The notes beneath the pieces were generated by a model, which made no database searches, was not told where the DNA came from, and saw only the letters and a program-made list of their open reading frames with translations. Below, piece after piece: positions 15,614-23,472 of a DNA stretch of 32,166 nucleotides. The translations under genes and the position numbers were made by a program. The stretch is from Candidatus Nealsoniibacteriota bacterium (GTDB lineage Bacteria > Patescibacteriota > Minisyncoccia > Minisyncoccales > PWPS01), in assembly GCA_003557645.1 (NCBI GenBank), contig PWNV01000016.1, forward strand, positions 1 through 32,166, given 5' to 3'. The first letter of the stretch is position 1; the number at the start of each line of letters is the position of its first letter.

Positions 15614-17521
15614 ATGATCAAGAAAAAAAACCTTTACCATCCATCAAGTACGTTCAAGAAAAATGCTTGGGTTAAGAGTAAAGATGTTTATAAAGATGCT
15701 GAGAAGGACCCTGTAAAGTTTTGGGAACAGTTAGCAAAGGATATACACTGGAAAAAGAAATGGAGGAAAGCCTTTGAGCACAAGCCTCCTTATTTCAAGT
15801 GGTTTTTGGGTGGTAAGTTAAATTTTTCCGAAAACTGTTTAGACAAAAACATTGAAAGGCTAAGAAATAAAGTTGCCTTGATATGGGAGCCCGAGCCAGC
15901 AGATGAACGTCCTCGCTATTTCACTTACTATGAACTTTATCGAGAAGTTAATAAATTTGCTAATGGGCTTAAAAAAATAGGAGTAAAGAAAGGGGATAGG
16001 GTTGGAATCTATCTTCCTATGGTCCCTGAGGCTGTTATTGCGATGCTTGCGTGTACTCGTATTGGCGCTATTCATTCGGTGGTCTTCTCAGCCTATAGCC
16101 CGCAGGCGCTCCAGGTAAGATTACAAGATACAAAAGAAAAAGTTCTCATTACGGCTGATGGTTATTATAGAGCTGGCAACATCATTAATCTTAAAGGAAA
16201 TGCAGATGAGGCAGTTAAAGATACAAAAGTGAAAAAAATGATTGTTGTAAAGAGGGCAGGAAATGAGGTCAAGATGAAGAAAGGTAGAGACATTTGGTGG
16301 GAAGATGCAATGAAAGTGAAAGATAATTTTTGTAAGCCAGAAGAGATGGATAGTGAGGATCCTTTGTTTATTCTCTACACCAGCGGATCAACGGGAAAAC
16401 CAAAAGGAATTGTTCACGCATGTGGTGGATATACAGTGCAAGCCAAGTATACAGGAAAGTGGATCTTTGACATTAAGGATAACGATGTATTTTGGTCAAT
16501 GTCAGATATCGGATGGATTACGGGACACACTTACTCAGTTTATTCTCCCTTATTAAACGGTGGAACTTTTGTTCTTTTCGAGGGTGCTCCAAACTGGCCT
16601 AGCCCGGATAGGTGGTGTCAGATTATCGAAAAATATGGAGTAACGATCTTCTATACTGCTCCAACTGCAATTCGTATGTTCCAAAAATATGGAGATGACT
16701 TTATTAAAAAGCATGATTTAAGTACTTTGCGAATCCTTGGTTCCGTAGGAGAGCCAATTGATAAGGGGTCGTGGGAGTGGTATTTTGAAAAGGTTGGTAA
16801 AAAAAGGTGCCCTATTGTTGATACTTGGTGGCAAACGGAAACAGGTGGTATCTTGTTATCATCACTTCCTGGAGTAGGACCAGCAAAACCTGCATTTGCA
16901 GGAAGACCATTTCCCGGAATAAAATTTGATATTTTAAACAGTGAAGGAAAGTCCTGTAAAGCTGAGGAAAAAGGAGATCTTGTCATACTCCCTCCGTTTT
17001 CACCAGGAATGCTAAGAGGTGTTTATAAAAATCCCCAGAGGTATAAGAAAACCTACTGGTCTGATTTCGGAGAAAAGACATATTTTACTTCTGATATAGC
17101 CTACAAGGATAAAAATAGTTTGATTCGCATCGTTGGCAGAAGTGATGATATGATTAAAGTAGCTGGGCACAGAGTTTCGACAGGGGAGATCGAGGACACA
17201 GTTTCTAAAAGCTCTTCTGTCTTGGAATGTGCTGTGATTGGAATTCCAGATGAAATAAAAGGCGAAGTTCCTGCTGTATTTGTAGTCTTGAAAAAAAAGG
17301 AGAACCAAATTGAAAAAGTGGTAATTGAGGCAATAAAGAAAGGGATAGGACCGATAGCTCTTCCTAAAAAAATCTACACAGTTAAAGATCTTCCCAAAAC
17401 ACGCTCTGGTAAAATCATGAGAAGAATTTTAAGGAAGATTTTTACAGGCGAAGAACTAGGAGATCTCTCTACATTAGCAAATCCTGAAAGTGTTAAGGAA
17501 TTAAAAAAGATTCTAAAATGA
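15614..17521 (+). CDS. acs: Acetyl-CoA synthetase (AMP-forming)
   Basis: It interconverts acetate + CoA + ATP and acetyl-CoA + AMP + PPi. ANL-superfamily motifs are intact: ILYTSGSTGKPKGIVH (A3), DTWWQTETGG (A5), TSDIAYKD, GRSDDMIKVAGHRVSTGEIE (A8) and TRSGKIMRRILRK, with the Lys that acetylation often controls. The 635-aa length and the Trp in GSWEWYF fit acetate rather than a long acyl chain. It starts 11 nt after gap; AAGGA lies about 9 nt upstream as a weak SD-like sequence. It overlaps the pyrophosphatase gene by ATGA, so the PPi-producing and PPi-consuming enzymes are co-translated, which would pull the reaction toward acetyl-CoA. Confidence 0.95.
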   Translation: MIKKKNLYHPSSTFKKNAWVKSKDVYKDAEKDPVKFWEQLAKDIHWKKKWRKAFEHKPPYFKWFLGGKLNFSENCLDKNIERLRNKVALIWEPEPADERPRYFTYYELYREVNKFANGLKKIGVKKGDRVGIYLPMVPEAVIAMLACTRIGAIHSVVFSAYSPQALQVRLQDTKEKVLITADGYYRAGNIINLKGNADEAVKDTKVKKMIVVKRAGNEVKMKKGRDIWWEDAMKVKDNFCKPEEMDSEDPLFILYTSGSTGKPKGIVHACGGYTVQAKYTGKWIFDIKDNDVFWSMSDIGWITGHTYSVYSPLLNGGTFVLFEGAPNWPSPDRWCQIIEKYGVTIFYTAPTAIRMFQKYGDDFIKKHDLSTLRILGSVGEPIDKGSWEWYFEKVGKKRCPIVDTWWQTETGGILLSSLPGVGPAKPAFAGRPFPGIKFDILNSEGKSCKAEEKGDLVILPPFSPGMLRGVYKNPQRYKKTYWSDFGEKTYFTSDIAYKDKNSLIRIVGRSDDMIKVAGHRVSTGEIEDTVSKSSSVLECAVIGIPDEIKGEVPAVFVVLKKKENQIEKVVIEAIKKGIGPIALPKKIYTVKDLPKTRSGKIMRRILRKIFTGEELGDLSTLANPESVKELKKILK

Positions 17522-18453
17522 GTGAATCTAAGAAAAAGATTTATGTTATAGGGCATAATACCCCAGATACAGACTCTGTTGTTTCCGCTACGGTTTATGC
17601 ACGCTATTTGAAGAAGCAAGGAATGAACGCTTCTGCTCTTATAGCGGGAAAACCCAACACGGAAACAAAGTACGTCTTTTCTTTTATAGAAGAAAAACTC
17701 CCGAGAGTTCGGAAAAGTTTGAAAAATGAAAGTGTTTTCCTGGTTGATCACAATGAAATGGAGCAAAGTTTGGCAGAGGCTAAAAATGTTTATGGAGTAA
17801 TTGATCATCATCGCATTTCAGGACTTCGAACTGATCAACCTATTCTTTTTCGTGTTGAACCACTAGGAAGTACGGCAACTCTTATCTATAAGATGTTTAA
17901 AGAGCAAGGAGTAGAGATTGATAAAAAAGACGCAGCTCTTCTTCTGTCTGGAATTATTTCAGATACATTAAACTTAACATCAACAACTACAACCGAAGAG
18001 GATAGAAGCGCTCTAGAGCATCTTTCTGATATAGCGGCGATTGATACAGAAGATCTAGCCGAGAAGATGTTTGAAGCAAAATCTGACCTTTCCGGGAAAA
18101 GCATGCGAGATATTATTCTTGGGGACGCAAAAGAATATGATTTTGGAGGCAGAAGGGTCTGTATTGGAGTAGTGGAAGCGATTTCTTTATCATTTTTTGA
18201 TAATAACAAAAATCTACTTTTGAGTACTTTGTATGAAATTAAAAAAGAAAAAGGATTCGATTTCTTCTTTTTTGGCGCAATAGATATTTCGAATAACGAG
18301 GCAAGAATTTATTCTTCCGGAGAAGATGAAAGAGAAGCAGCAGAAAAAGCTTTTTCAAAAGAAGAGGTGGGGGATTTTATTTTCTTGCCGGGAGTTGTTT
18401 CCAGGAAAAAGCAGATCGTGCCACCCCTTTCTGAGATTATTACTAAGAGTTAA
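17518..18453 (+). CDS. ppaC: Manganese-dependent inorganic pyrophosphatase (family II)
   Basis: It hydrolyses PPi to two Pi. This DHH-family enzyme has GHNTPDTDS (metal site 1), FLVDHNE, VIDHHR (DHH motif) and SGIISDTLNL, and a C-terminal DHHA2 domain ending near SRKKQIVPPL. The length (311 aa) matches CBS-less family II enzymes. The start overlaps acs by 4 nt and the stop lies 6 nt before pps. Functional fit: it removes the PPi made by Acs. Confidence 0.95.
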   Translation: MSESKKKIYVIGHNTPDTDSVVSATVYARYLKKQGMNASALIAGKPNTETKYVFSFIEEKLPRVRKSLKNESVFLVDHNEMEQSLAEAKNVYGVIDHHRISGLRTDQPILFRVEPLGSTATLIYKMFKEQGVEIDKKDAALLLSGIISDTLNLTSTTTTEEDRSALEHLSDIAAIDTEDLAEKMFEAKSDLSGKSMRDIILGDAKEYDFGGRRVCIGVVEAISLSFFDNNKNLLLSTLYEIKKEKGFDFFFFGAIDISNNEARIYSSGEDEREAAEKAFSKEEVGDFIFLPGVVSRKKQIVPPLSEIITKS

Positions 18454-18459
18454 TTTATT

Positions 18460-20814
18460 ATGAAATATACTGTTACTTATGAAAAAATATCCTCCAAGGA
18501 CATTTTGCTTGTTGGTGGAAAAAACGCCTCCTTGGGAGAGATGATAAAGACACTTTCTAAAAAAGGAGTTTCCGTTCCTAGCGGCTTTGCTGTTACAACC
18601 GATGCTTATTGGGAGTTTCTAAAAGCAAATAATATCGAAAAGGAGCTAAGAGATATTTTTAAAAAATATAATCGTAAAAGCACGAAAAGTTTACGGGAGA
18701 CCGGCAAGAAGGCTCGGGAAGCCGTTATGAGAGGGAAGTTTCCGAAAGATATTGAAGAGGCAATTAGAAGTTCTTATCGAGAAATATCTCAAAAATATTC
18801 CAAAAAAAATATTAGCGTTGCTGTCCGTTCTTCTGCGGTTTGTGAAGATGCTCCTGACGCCTCTTTTGCCGGACAATTTGAAACTTTTTTGAATGTTTCT
18901 GGAGAAGATGAAGTTTTAAAATACGTAAAGGAATGTATTGCTTCTTCCTTTAATGATAGGGTAATTGCTTACCGAGAAGAAAAAAAAGTGCCACACTTTA
19001 AATTTGCGCTTTCTGTCGGGGTTCAAAAGATGGTCAGATCAGACCTATCTTCTTCAGGAATCATGTTTACACTAGACACAGAGAGCGGCTTTCGTGATAT
19101 CGTTCTCATAAATTCTATTTTTGGAATTGGAGAGATGATTGTTCAGGGCAGTGTTACTCCTGACGAGTTTTATGTTTTTAAGCCAACGCTTAAAAAGGGA
19201 TACCCAGCGATAATTCGCAAGGATTTAGGAAGAAAAGTAAAAAAGTATGTTTATGGGAAGAAAGGTGGACTAAAAGAAGAAAAAGTTTCAGAAAATCAGG
19301 CAACAAAATTTTCAATTACTGACGAAGAGATACTTACACTTGCAAAGTGGGCTGTGATTATTGAAAAGCACTATAAAAGACCGCAAGATATTGAATGGGC
19401 CAAGGACGGAGAAACTGGAGAGCTTTTTATTGTCCAGGCACGCCCAGAGACGATACACGCGCCTCGAAGAGGTAATAAATATTTTGAATATGAAATGGAA
19501 ACGCAGAAGAAGCCAATACTTACTGGTATTGCTGTTGGTGAGAAGGTGGGCAAGGGGAAAGTGAGAGTTATTAAGGACGTTAATGAAATTGAAAAATTTA
19601 AAGAAGGGGATGTTCTTGTAACAAAAATGACTGACCCAGATTGGGTGAGTATTATGCGACTTGCTTCTGCAATTATTACAGATGAGGGAGGAAAAACAGC
19701 ACATGCGTCTATTGTTGGTAGAGAACTTGGAGTTCCCACTATTGTTGGAACCGAAAAAGGAACAAAAGTCTTGAAGGACAAGATGATGGTAACAGTTGAT
19801 TGCACGAAAGGACTTAACGGAAGAATTTATAAAGGAGATGTTCCTTATTTAGTAAAAGAATATAATTTGGATAAAGTTCCGAGCACAAAAACAAAAGTAA
19901 TGCTTAATATCGGAACTCCCGAGATGGCTTTTCGTGCTTCGCATCTTCCTTCTTTTGGAGTTGGTCTTGCGAGGCTAGAGTTTATTTTAGCTGAGAAAGT
20001 TCGTGTCCATCCTCTTGCATTGTATCATTACGAAAAGCTTAAGGATAAAAAAATAAAGAATGAAATAAAGAAAATTACTATTGAGCATAGTGACAAGAAG
20101 GAACATTTTATCAAAGAGCTTGCCGAAGGAGTTGCCCAGATAGCCAGTGCAATTTACCCCAGAGAGGCCGTTATTCGTCTTTCTGATTTTAAGACCAACG
20201 AGTATCGTAATCTTGTTGGTGGGAGTCTTTATGAGGGAGAGGAAGCAAATCCAATGATTGGTTTTCGAGGAGCCTCACGCTATCTTAATGAAAAATTCTA
20301 TCCTGCCTTTCAGATGGAGTGTATGGCAATTAAAAGAGCGATAGAGGTTTTTGGGCTTTCAAATATTTCTGTGATGGTTCCTTTTTGTAGAAGCCTTGAG
20401 GAGGGGAGAGAAGTGAAAAAGAGGATCAGAAAGGAAGGATTGAAAAAAACAAAAATTTACGTAATGGCAGAGATTCCATCTAATTTAATTTTAGCAAAAG
20501 AGTTTGGTGCTATTTTCGACGGGTTCTCTATCGGAAGCAATGACTTATCTCAGCTTGTTCTTGGGGTTGACAGAGATAACGCTTTGCTATCAAAAAAGTA
20601 CGATGAAAATAATTTGGCGATAAGAAGAGTGGTATCTGCTTTTTTGAAAGAAGCAAAAAGAATAAACAAAACTGTTGGGATTTGTGGAGAGGCTCCAGCA
20701 ATAATTCCAGGATTTGTTGAGTTTTTAGTTGAAAATAAAGTTGATTACGTCTCAGTTAATCCAGACTCGTTTATACAGACGGTAAAGAAAATTAGCAAGA
20801 TAGAGAAGAAATAA
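18460..20814 (+). CDS. ppsA: Phosphoenolpyruvate synthase
   Basis: It catalyses pyruvate + ATP + H2O to PEP + AMP + Pi, or possibly the reverse as an ATP-making step. The N-terminal ATP-grasp domain has LVGGKNASLGEM, AVRSSAVCEDAPDASFAGQFET and EWAKDGETGELFIVQARPE. The phospho-His domain has DEGGKTAHASIVGRELGVPTIVGT, and the C-terminal PEP-binding barrel has GSNDLSQLVLGVDRD and the catalytic Cys in GICGEAP. The 784-aa length fits PpsA rather than the roughly 880-aa PPDK. The AGTTAATT upstream of its ATG (18448-18455) is complementary to the altered 16S tail. The next gene starts 1 nt after its stop. Confidence 0.94.
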   Translation: MKYTVTYEKISSKDILLVGGKNASLGEMIKTLSKKGVSVPSGFAVTTDAYWEFLKANNIEKELRDIFKKYNRKSTKSLRETGKKAREAVMRGKFPKDIEEAIRSSYREISQKYSKKNISVAVRSSAVCEDAPDASFAGQFETFLNVSGEDEVLKYVKECIASSFNDRVIAYREEKKVPHFKFALSVGVQKMVRSDLSSSGIMFTLDTESGFRDIVLINSIFGIGEMIVQGSVTPDEFYVFKPTLKKGYPAIIRKDLGRKVKKYVYGKKGGLKEEKVSENQATKFSITDEEILTLAKWAVIIEKHYKRPQDIEWAKDGETGELFIVQARPETIHAPRRGNKYFEYEMETQKKPILTGIAVGEKVGKGKVRVIKDVNEIEKFKEGDVLVTKMTDPDWVSIMRLASAIITDEGGKTAHASIVGRELGVPTIVGTEKGTKVLKDKMMVTVDCTKGLNGRIYKGDVPYLVKEYNLDKVPSTKTKVMLNIGTPEMAFRASHLPSFGVGLARLEFILAEKVRVHPLALYHYEKLKDKKIKNEIKKITIEHSDKKEHFIKELAEGVAQIASAIYPREAVIRLSDFKTNEYRNLVGGSLYEGEEANPMIGFRGASRYLNEKFYPAFQMECMAIKRAIEVFGLSNISVMVPFCRSLEEGREVKKRIRKEGLKKTKIYVMAEIPSNLILAKEFGAIFDGFSIGSNDLSQLVLGVDRDNALLSKKYDENNLAIRRVVSAFLKEAKRINKTVGICGEAPAIIPGFVEFLVENKVDYVSVNPDSFIQTVKKISKIEKK

Positions 20815-20815
20815 A

Positions 20816-21784
20816 ATGTTTGATGTTATTACATTTGGCTCTGCGACTAAAGATATTTTTTTGCAAGTAGAGGAGGGGACAGTGATTGAAGGCAATAATT
20901 TCCTGACAAAAAAAGGAGTTTGCTTCTCCTTAGGGTCAAAAGTTAAAATTAATGACATCTATTTTACTTCTGGAGGAGCAGGAACAAATACGGCCGCAAC
21001 CTTCGCAAAGCAGGGTTTTTCCGTGGCGTATTGTGGAAAGGTTGGCAAGGATGGTGCTGGTGACAACATACTAAAAGAGCTAGAAGATTATCACATAGAT
21101 TCTCGTTTTATATCTTCAACGAAAAAAAGAGTCACCAGTCACTCTGTTGTTTTAAATGTTCCAAAACAAGATCGAACAATTCTAGCTTATCGGGGAGCCT
21201 CAGATTTGCAGACAAAAAAAGATATTTCTTTTAATGATTTGAAAGCAAGGTGGTTCTATCTTGGTCCTTTCTCTATTAATATGAAAGGTCTTTTTTATGA
21301 AATTATCAAGTATGCTCGTTGTTCTGGAGTCAAGACGATGGCAAATCCCAGTAAAGTTCAACTAAAAGATAGAAACATAAAAAAAGCACTTTTAGAAATT
21401 GATGTAGTCCTTATGAATCTTGAAGAAGCATCAATTCTCACGGGAATACCTTACAGCAAAGAAAAGAAAATTATTAGAGAAACAGTAAAACTAACAAAAG
21501 GAATAACACTGATAACAAAAGGGCGAAAAGGAGTTGTGGCATATGATGGAGACAGTTTTTATGAGGCAAAACCTGCAATTCCCACTGCCGTTGATCGAAC
21601 GGGCGCCGGTGATTCTTTTGGTTCTGGGTTTTTGTCTTCTTTTATGAGGGGGGAGGATGTTAAAAAGGGAGTTCAGCTTGGTATTGCGAACTCTACTAGT
21701 TGTCTTCAAAAAATAGGGGCAAAAAATGGTTTGCTTAAAAAAGAAAGTAGATATAAAAAGGTTAGAGTTCATGAATTTAATTGA
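20816..21784 (+). CDS. PfkB-family carbohydrate/nucleoside kinase
   Basis: It phosphorylates a sugar or nucleoside with ATP. The ribokinase fold has TSGGAGTNTAATFAKQG (substrate-binding glycine motif), GKVGKDGAGDNI and the catalytic DRTGAGDSFGSGFLSSF with its Asp base and anion hole. The length (322 aa) is typical. The substrate cannot be fixed from the sequence: ribokinase, adenosine kinase and ADP-type sugar kinases are all possible. Because it overlaps a class II aldolase (14 nt), a fructose-phosphate kinase role is conceivable but unproven. Confidence 0.88.
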   Translation: MFDVITFGSATKDIFLQVEEGTVIEGNNFLTKKGVCFSLGSKVKINDIYFTSGGAGTNTAATFAKQGFSVAYCGKVGKDGAGDNILKELEDYHIDSRFISSTKKRVTSHSVVLNVPKQDRTILAYRGASDLQTKKDISFNDLKARWFYLGPFSINMKGLFYEIIKYARCSGVKTMANPSKVQLKDRNIKKALLEIDVVLMNLEEASILTGIPYSKEKKIIRETVKLTKGITLITKGRKGVVAYDGDSFYEAKPAIPTAVDRTGAGDSFGSGFLSSFMRGEDVKKGVQLGIANSTSCLQKIGAKNGLLKKESRYKKVRVHEFN

Positions 21785-22610
21785 CACTTTAAAAGAGGCT
21801 CGAAAAAACAAATGGTCACTTGGCCAATTTAACTTTTCTACAGCAGATCAGCTACAGGGCATCGCTATGGCTGCAAAGGAAATGAATACTCCAGTTATTT
21901 GTGGAACATCAGAAGGGGAGAGCAGTTTTTTTGGAATAGAAGAGGCTGTTGCCATGGTACGTGCGATAGAGAAAAAAGAAAAAACAAAACTGTTTTTAAA
22001 TTTTTATCATGGAAAGGATGTTAATATCTTGAAAAAAGCGGTTGATAGTGGCTACGATATGGTTCATTTTGATGGATCGGGGTTGCCGATAGATGAAAAC
22101 ATAGAGCTTACTAAAGAAGTCGTTTTCTATGCAAGGAGAAAAAATGTATTAGTAGAAGGGGAGTTAGGGCAGATCTTAGGAAGCTCTGCAATGCACTTAA
22201 AAGGACCTAAGCAATCTACCTTGACTTCCATAGAAAAAGTTGTTAAATTTGTGGAACAGACAGGGGTCGATGGAGTTGCTCTTGATGTTGGCAATGTGCA
22301 TGGAATTTATGAAGAGATGCCGAGCTTAAGATTAGATAGGGTGAGCGAGTTACTTTCCTTTGTTGAGTGCTTTGTGGCTTTGCACGGTGGATCAGGAGTG
22401 TCGAGAGAGGATATCAAGAACGCTATTTTAAAAGGAGTTGTAAAAATTAACATTAACACTGAACTTCGATGTGCTTGGAGAAAATCACTAGAACAAGCAT
22501 TGGAAAAGGAAGGTGAAGTTGCTCCATATAAGATCCTTTTTCCCGCAAAAGAAGCGGTTAAAGAGAAGGTAAAGGAAAAAATTAATATCTTTAAATCATG
22601 TCCAAAATAA
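21771..22610 (+). CDS. Class II aldolase (fructose-bisphosphate aldolase family), altered active site
   Basis: It probably cleaves or forms a ketose bisphosphate, such as fructose-1,6-bisphosphate. The TIM-barrel family is shown by GQFNFSTADQLQGI, GYDMVHFDGSGLPIDENI, LDVGNVHGIYEE and FVALHGGSGVSREDI, with KININTELR. Two of the three Zn-ligand His (NVHG, LHGG) are clear and the third is in NFYHGKD. The conserved Asp before that His (usually LDHG) is Tyr, and the usual GSH of the next motif is GSG. The start is ATG 21771, chosen because homology begins at MNLIDTLKEA; the track start at 21726 lies deep inside pfkB. The length from there is about 279 aa. Confidence 0.82.
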   Translation: MNLIDTLKEARKNKWSLGQFNFSTADQLQGIAMAAKEMNTPVICGTSEGESSFFGIEEAVAMVRAIEKKEKTKLFLNFYHGKDVNILKKAVDSGYDMVHFDGSGLPIDENIELTKEVVFYARRKNVLVEGELGQILGSSAMHLKGPKQSTLTSIEKVVKFVEQTGVDGVALDVGNVHGIYEEMPSLRLDRVSELLSFVECFVALHGGSGVSREDIKNAILKGVVKININTELRCAWRKSLEQALEKEGEVAPYKILFPAKEAVKEKVKEKINIFKSCPK

Positions 22611-22789
22611 CCTTAGAAAAAGAAAAATGTATCGGCTGCGGGACGTGTATAGCAGTTTGTCCCGAGCATTTTGAAATGGGAGAAGATGGCTTTGCTAGGG
22701 TAAAAAATAGCGAGGCTGAAGAAGTGGGTTGTTCTGTTAATGCTGCTCAGAGCTGTCCGGTTCAATGTATTCACGTAAAAAGCGAGTAA
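22598..22789 (+). CDS. [4Fe-4S] ferredoxin
   Basis: This 63-residue small electron carrier has a single cluster motif CIGCGTCIAVCPEHF, with the remote cysteine in QSCPVQCIHV. Two further cysteines (residues near 45 and 57) could form a disulfide, as in other mono-cluster ferredoxins. It starts inside the aldolase gene (13-nt overlap). It is a possible electron partner for HydA. Confidence 0.92.
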   Translation: MSKITLEKEKCIGCGTCIAVCPEHFEMGEDGFARVKNSEAEEVGCSVNAAQSCPVQCIHVKSE

Positions 22790-22791
22790 GT

Positions 22792-23472
22792 ATGGTTACT
22801 AAATTATTAGCAAAAAAAAGAGCAAATGAAAGTCCTGCAAGGCTTCGCCTAGATGGCCGATTACCCATAGTTTTGTATGGAGTAAAAAGAGAAAACATCT
22901 CGTTATCGGTTGACGAAAAAGATTTTTATAAATTATACGAGGAGGCAGGAGAGAGTACTCTTATCTCTCTTGAGATCGAAGGAATGAAGGAGAAACTCTC
23001 GGTACTTATCTATGATACCCAAAGAGACCCATTAAAAGGAAATATAATTCACGCTGATCTTTATGAGCCAGATTTGAAGGAAAAAGTAGAAGCGGAGATT
23101 CCTCTTGTTTTTGTTGGAGAATCTCCAGCAGTAAAGGATATGGAGGGAACCCTTGTTAAAAATGCAGATTCTCTTAATGTAAGCGCCTTACCACAAGAGC
23201 TTCCTCATGAAATAGAGGTTAACATCGAAGCGCTTAAGACTTTTGATGATGTAATTTGTGTGAAGGACTTGCAGGTTCCCTCCGGAGTAGAGATTATGCA
23301 GGACCCAGAATGGACAGTGGTGCTTGTTTCTGCTCCAACCAACGTAGAAGAAGAACTAGAAAAACCAATTGAAGAAGGTGAAGAAGAAACGGAGATAATA
23401 GGTGAAGAAAAAGAGAAGGAAGAGGAAGAAGAAAGTGAGGAGGAAAAAACAGAAGAAAAACAAGAGAAATGA
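22792..23472 (+). CDS. rplY: Ribosomal protein bL25 (CTC/TL5 type)
   Basis: It binds 5S rRNA in the large subunit. The N-terminal L25 domain (LAKKRANESPARLRLDGRLPIVLYG, of which LRLDGRLPIVLYG is the core) is followed by the TL5 beta domain (NIIHADLY, IPLVFVGESPAVKD, NVSALPQELPHEIEVN) and a long Glu-rich tail of about 45 residues. The start is ATG 22792 (VTKLLAKKRA), two nucleotides after the ferredoxin stop; the ORF track opens nine codons earlier at 22765. Its ATGA overlap with the downstream transglycosylase is unusual because the functions are unrelated. Confidence 0.88.
   Translation: MVTKLLAKKRANESPARLRLDGRLPIVLYGVKRENISLSVDEKDFYKLYEEAGESTLISLEIEGMKEKLSVLIYDTQRDPLKGNIIHADLYEPDLKEKVEAEIPLVFVGESPAVKDMEGTLVKNADSLNVSALPQELPHEIEVNIEALKTFDDVICVKDLQVPSGVEIMQDPEWTVVLVSAPTNVEEELEKPIEEGEEETEIIGEEKEKEEEEESEEEKTEEKQEK

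Noticed and set aside
19371-19805. Antisense ORFs over ppsA, gap, trxB, ftsZ and others
   Set aside because: They lie opposite conserved genes, are Ser/Phe/Leu rich from reversed purine-rich codons, and have no motifs or promoters.
21726-21770. Aldolase start at 21726 given by the ORF track
   Set aside because: The extra 15 codons lie within pfkB and have no family similarity; homology begins at ATG 21771.
22765-22791. L25 start at 22765
   Set aside because: The nine extra codons overlap the ferredoxin end, and family similarity begins after ATG 22792. The upstream start cannot be strictly excluded.
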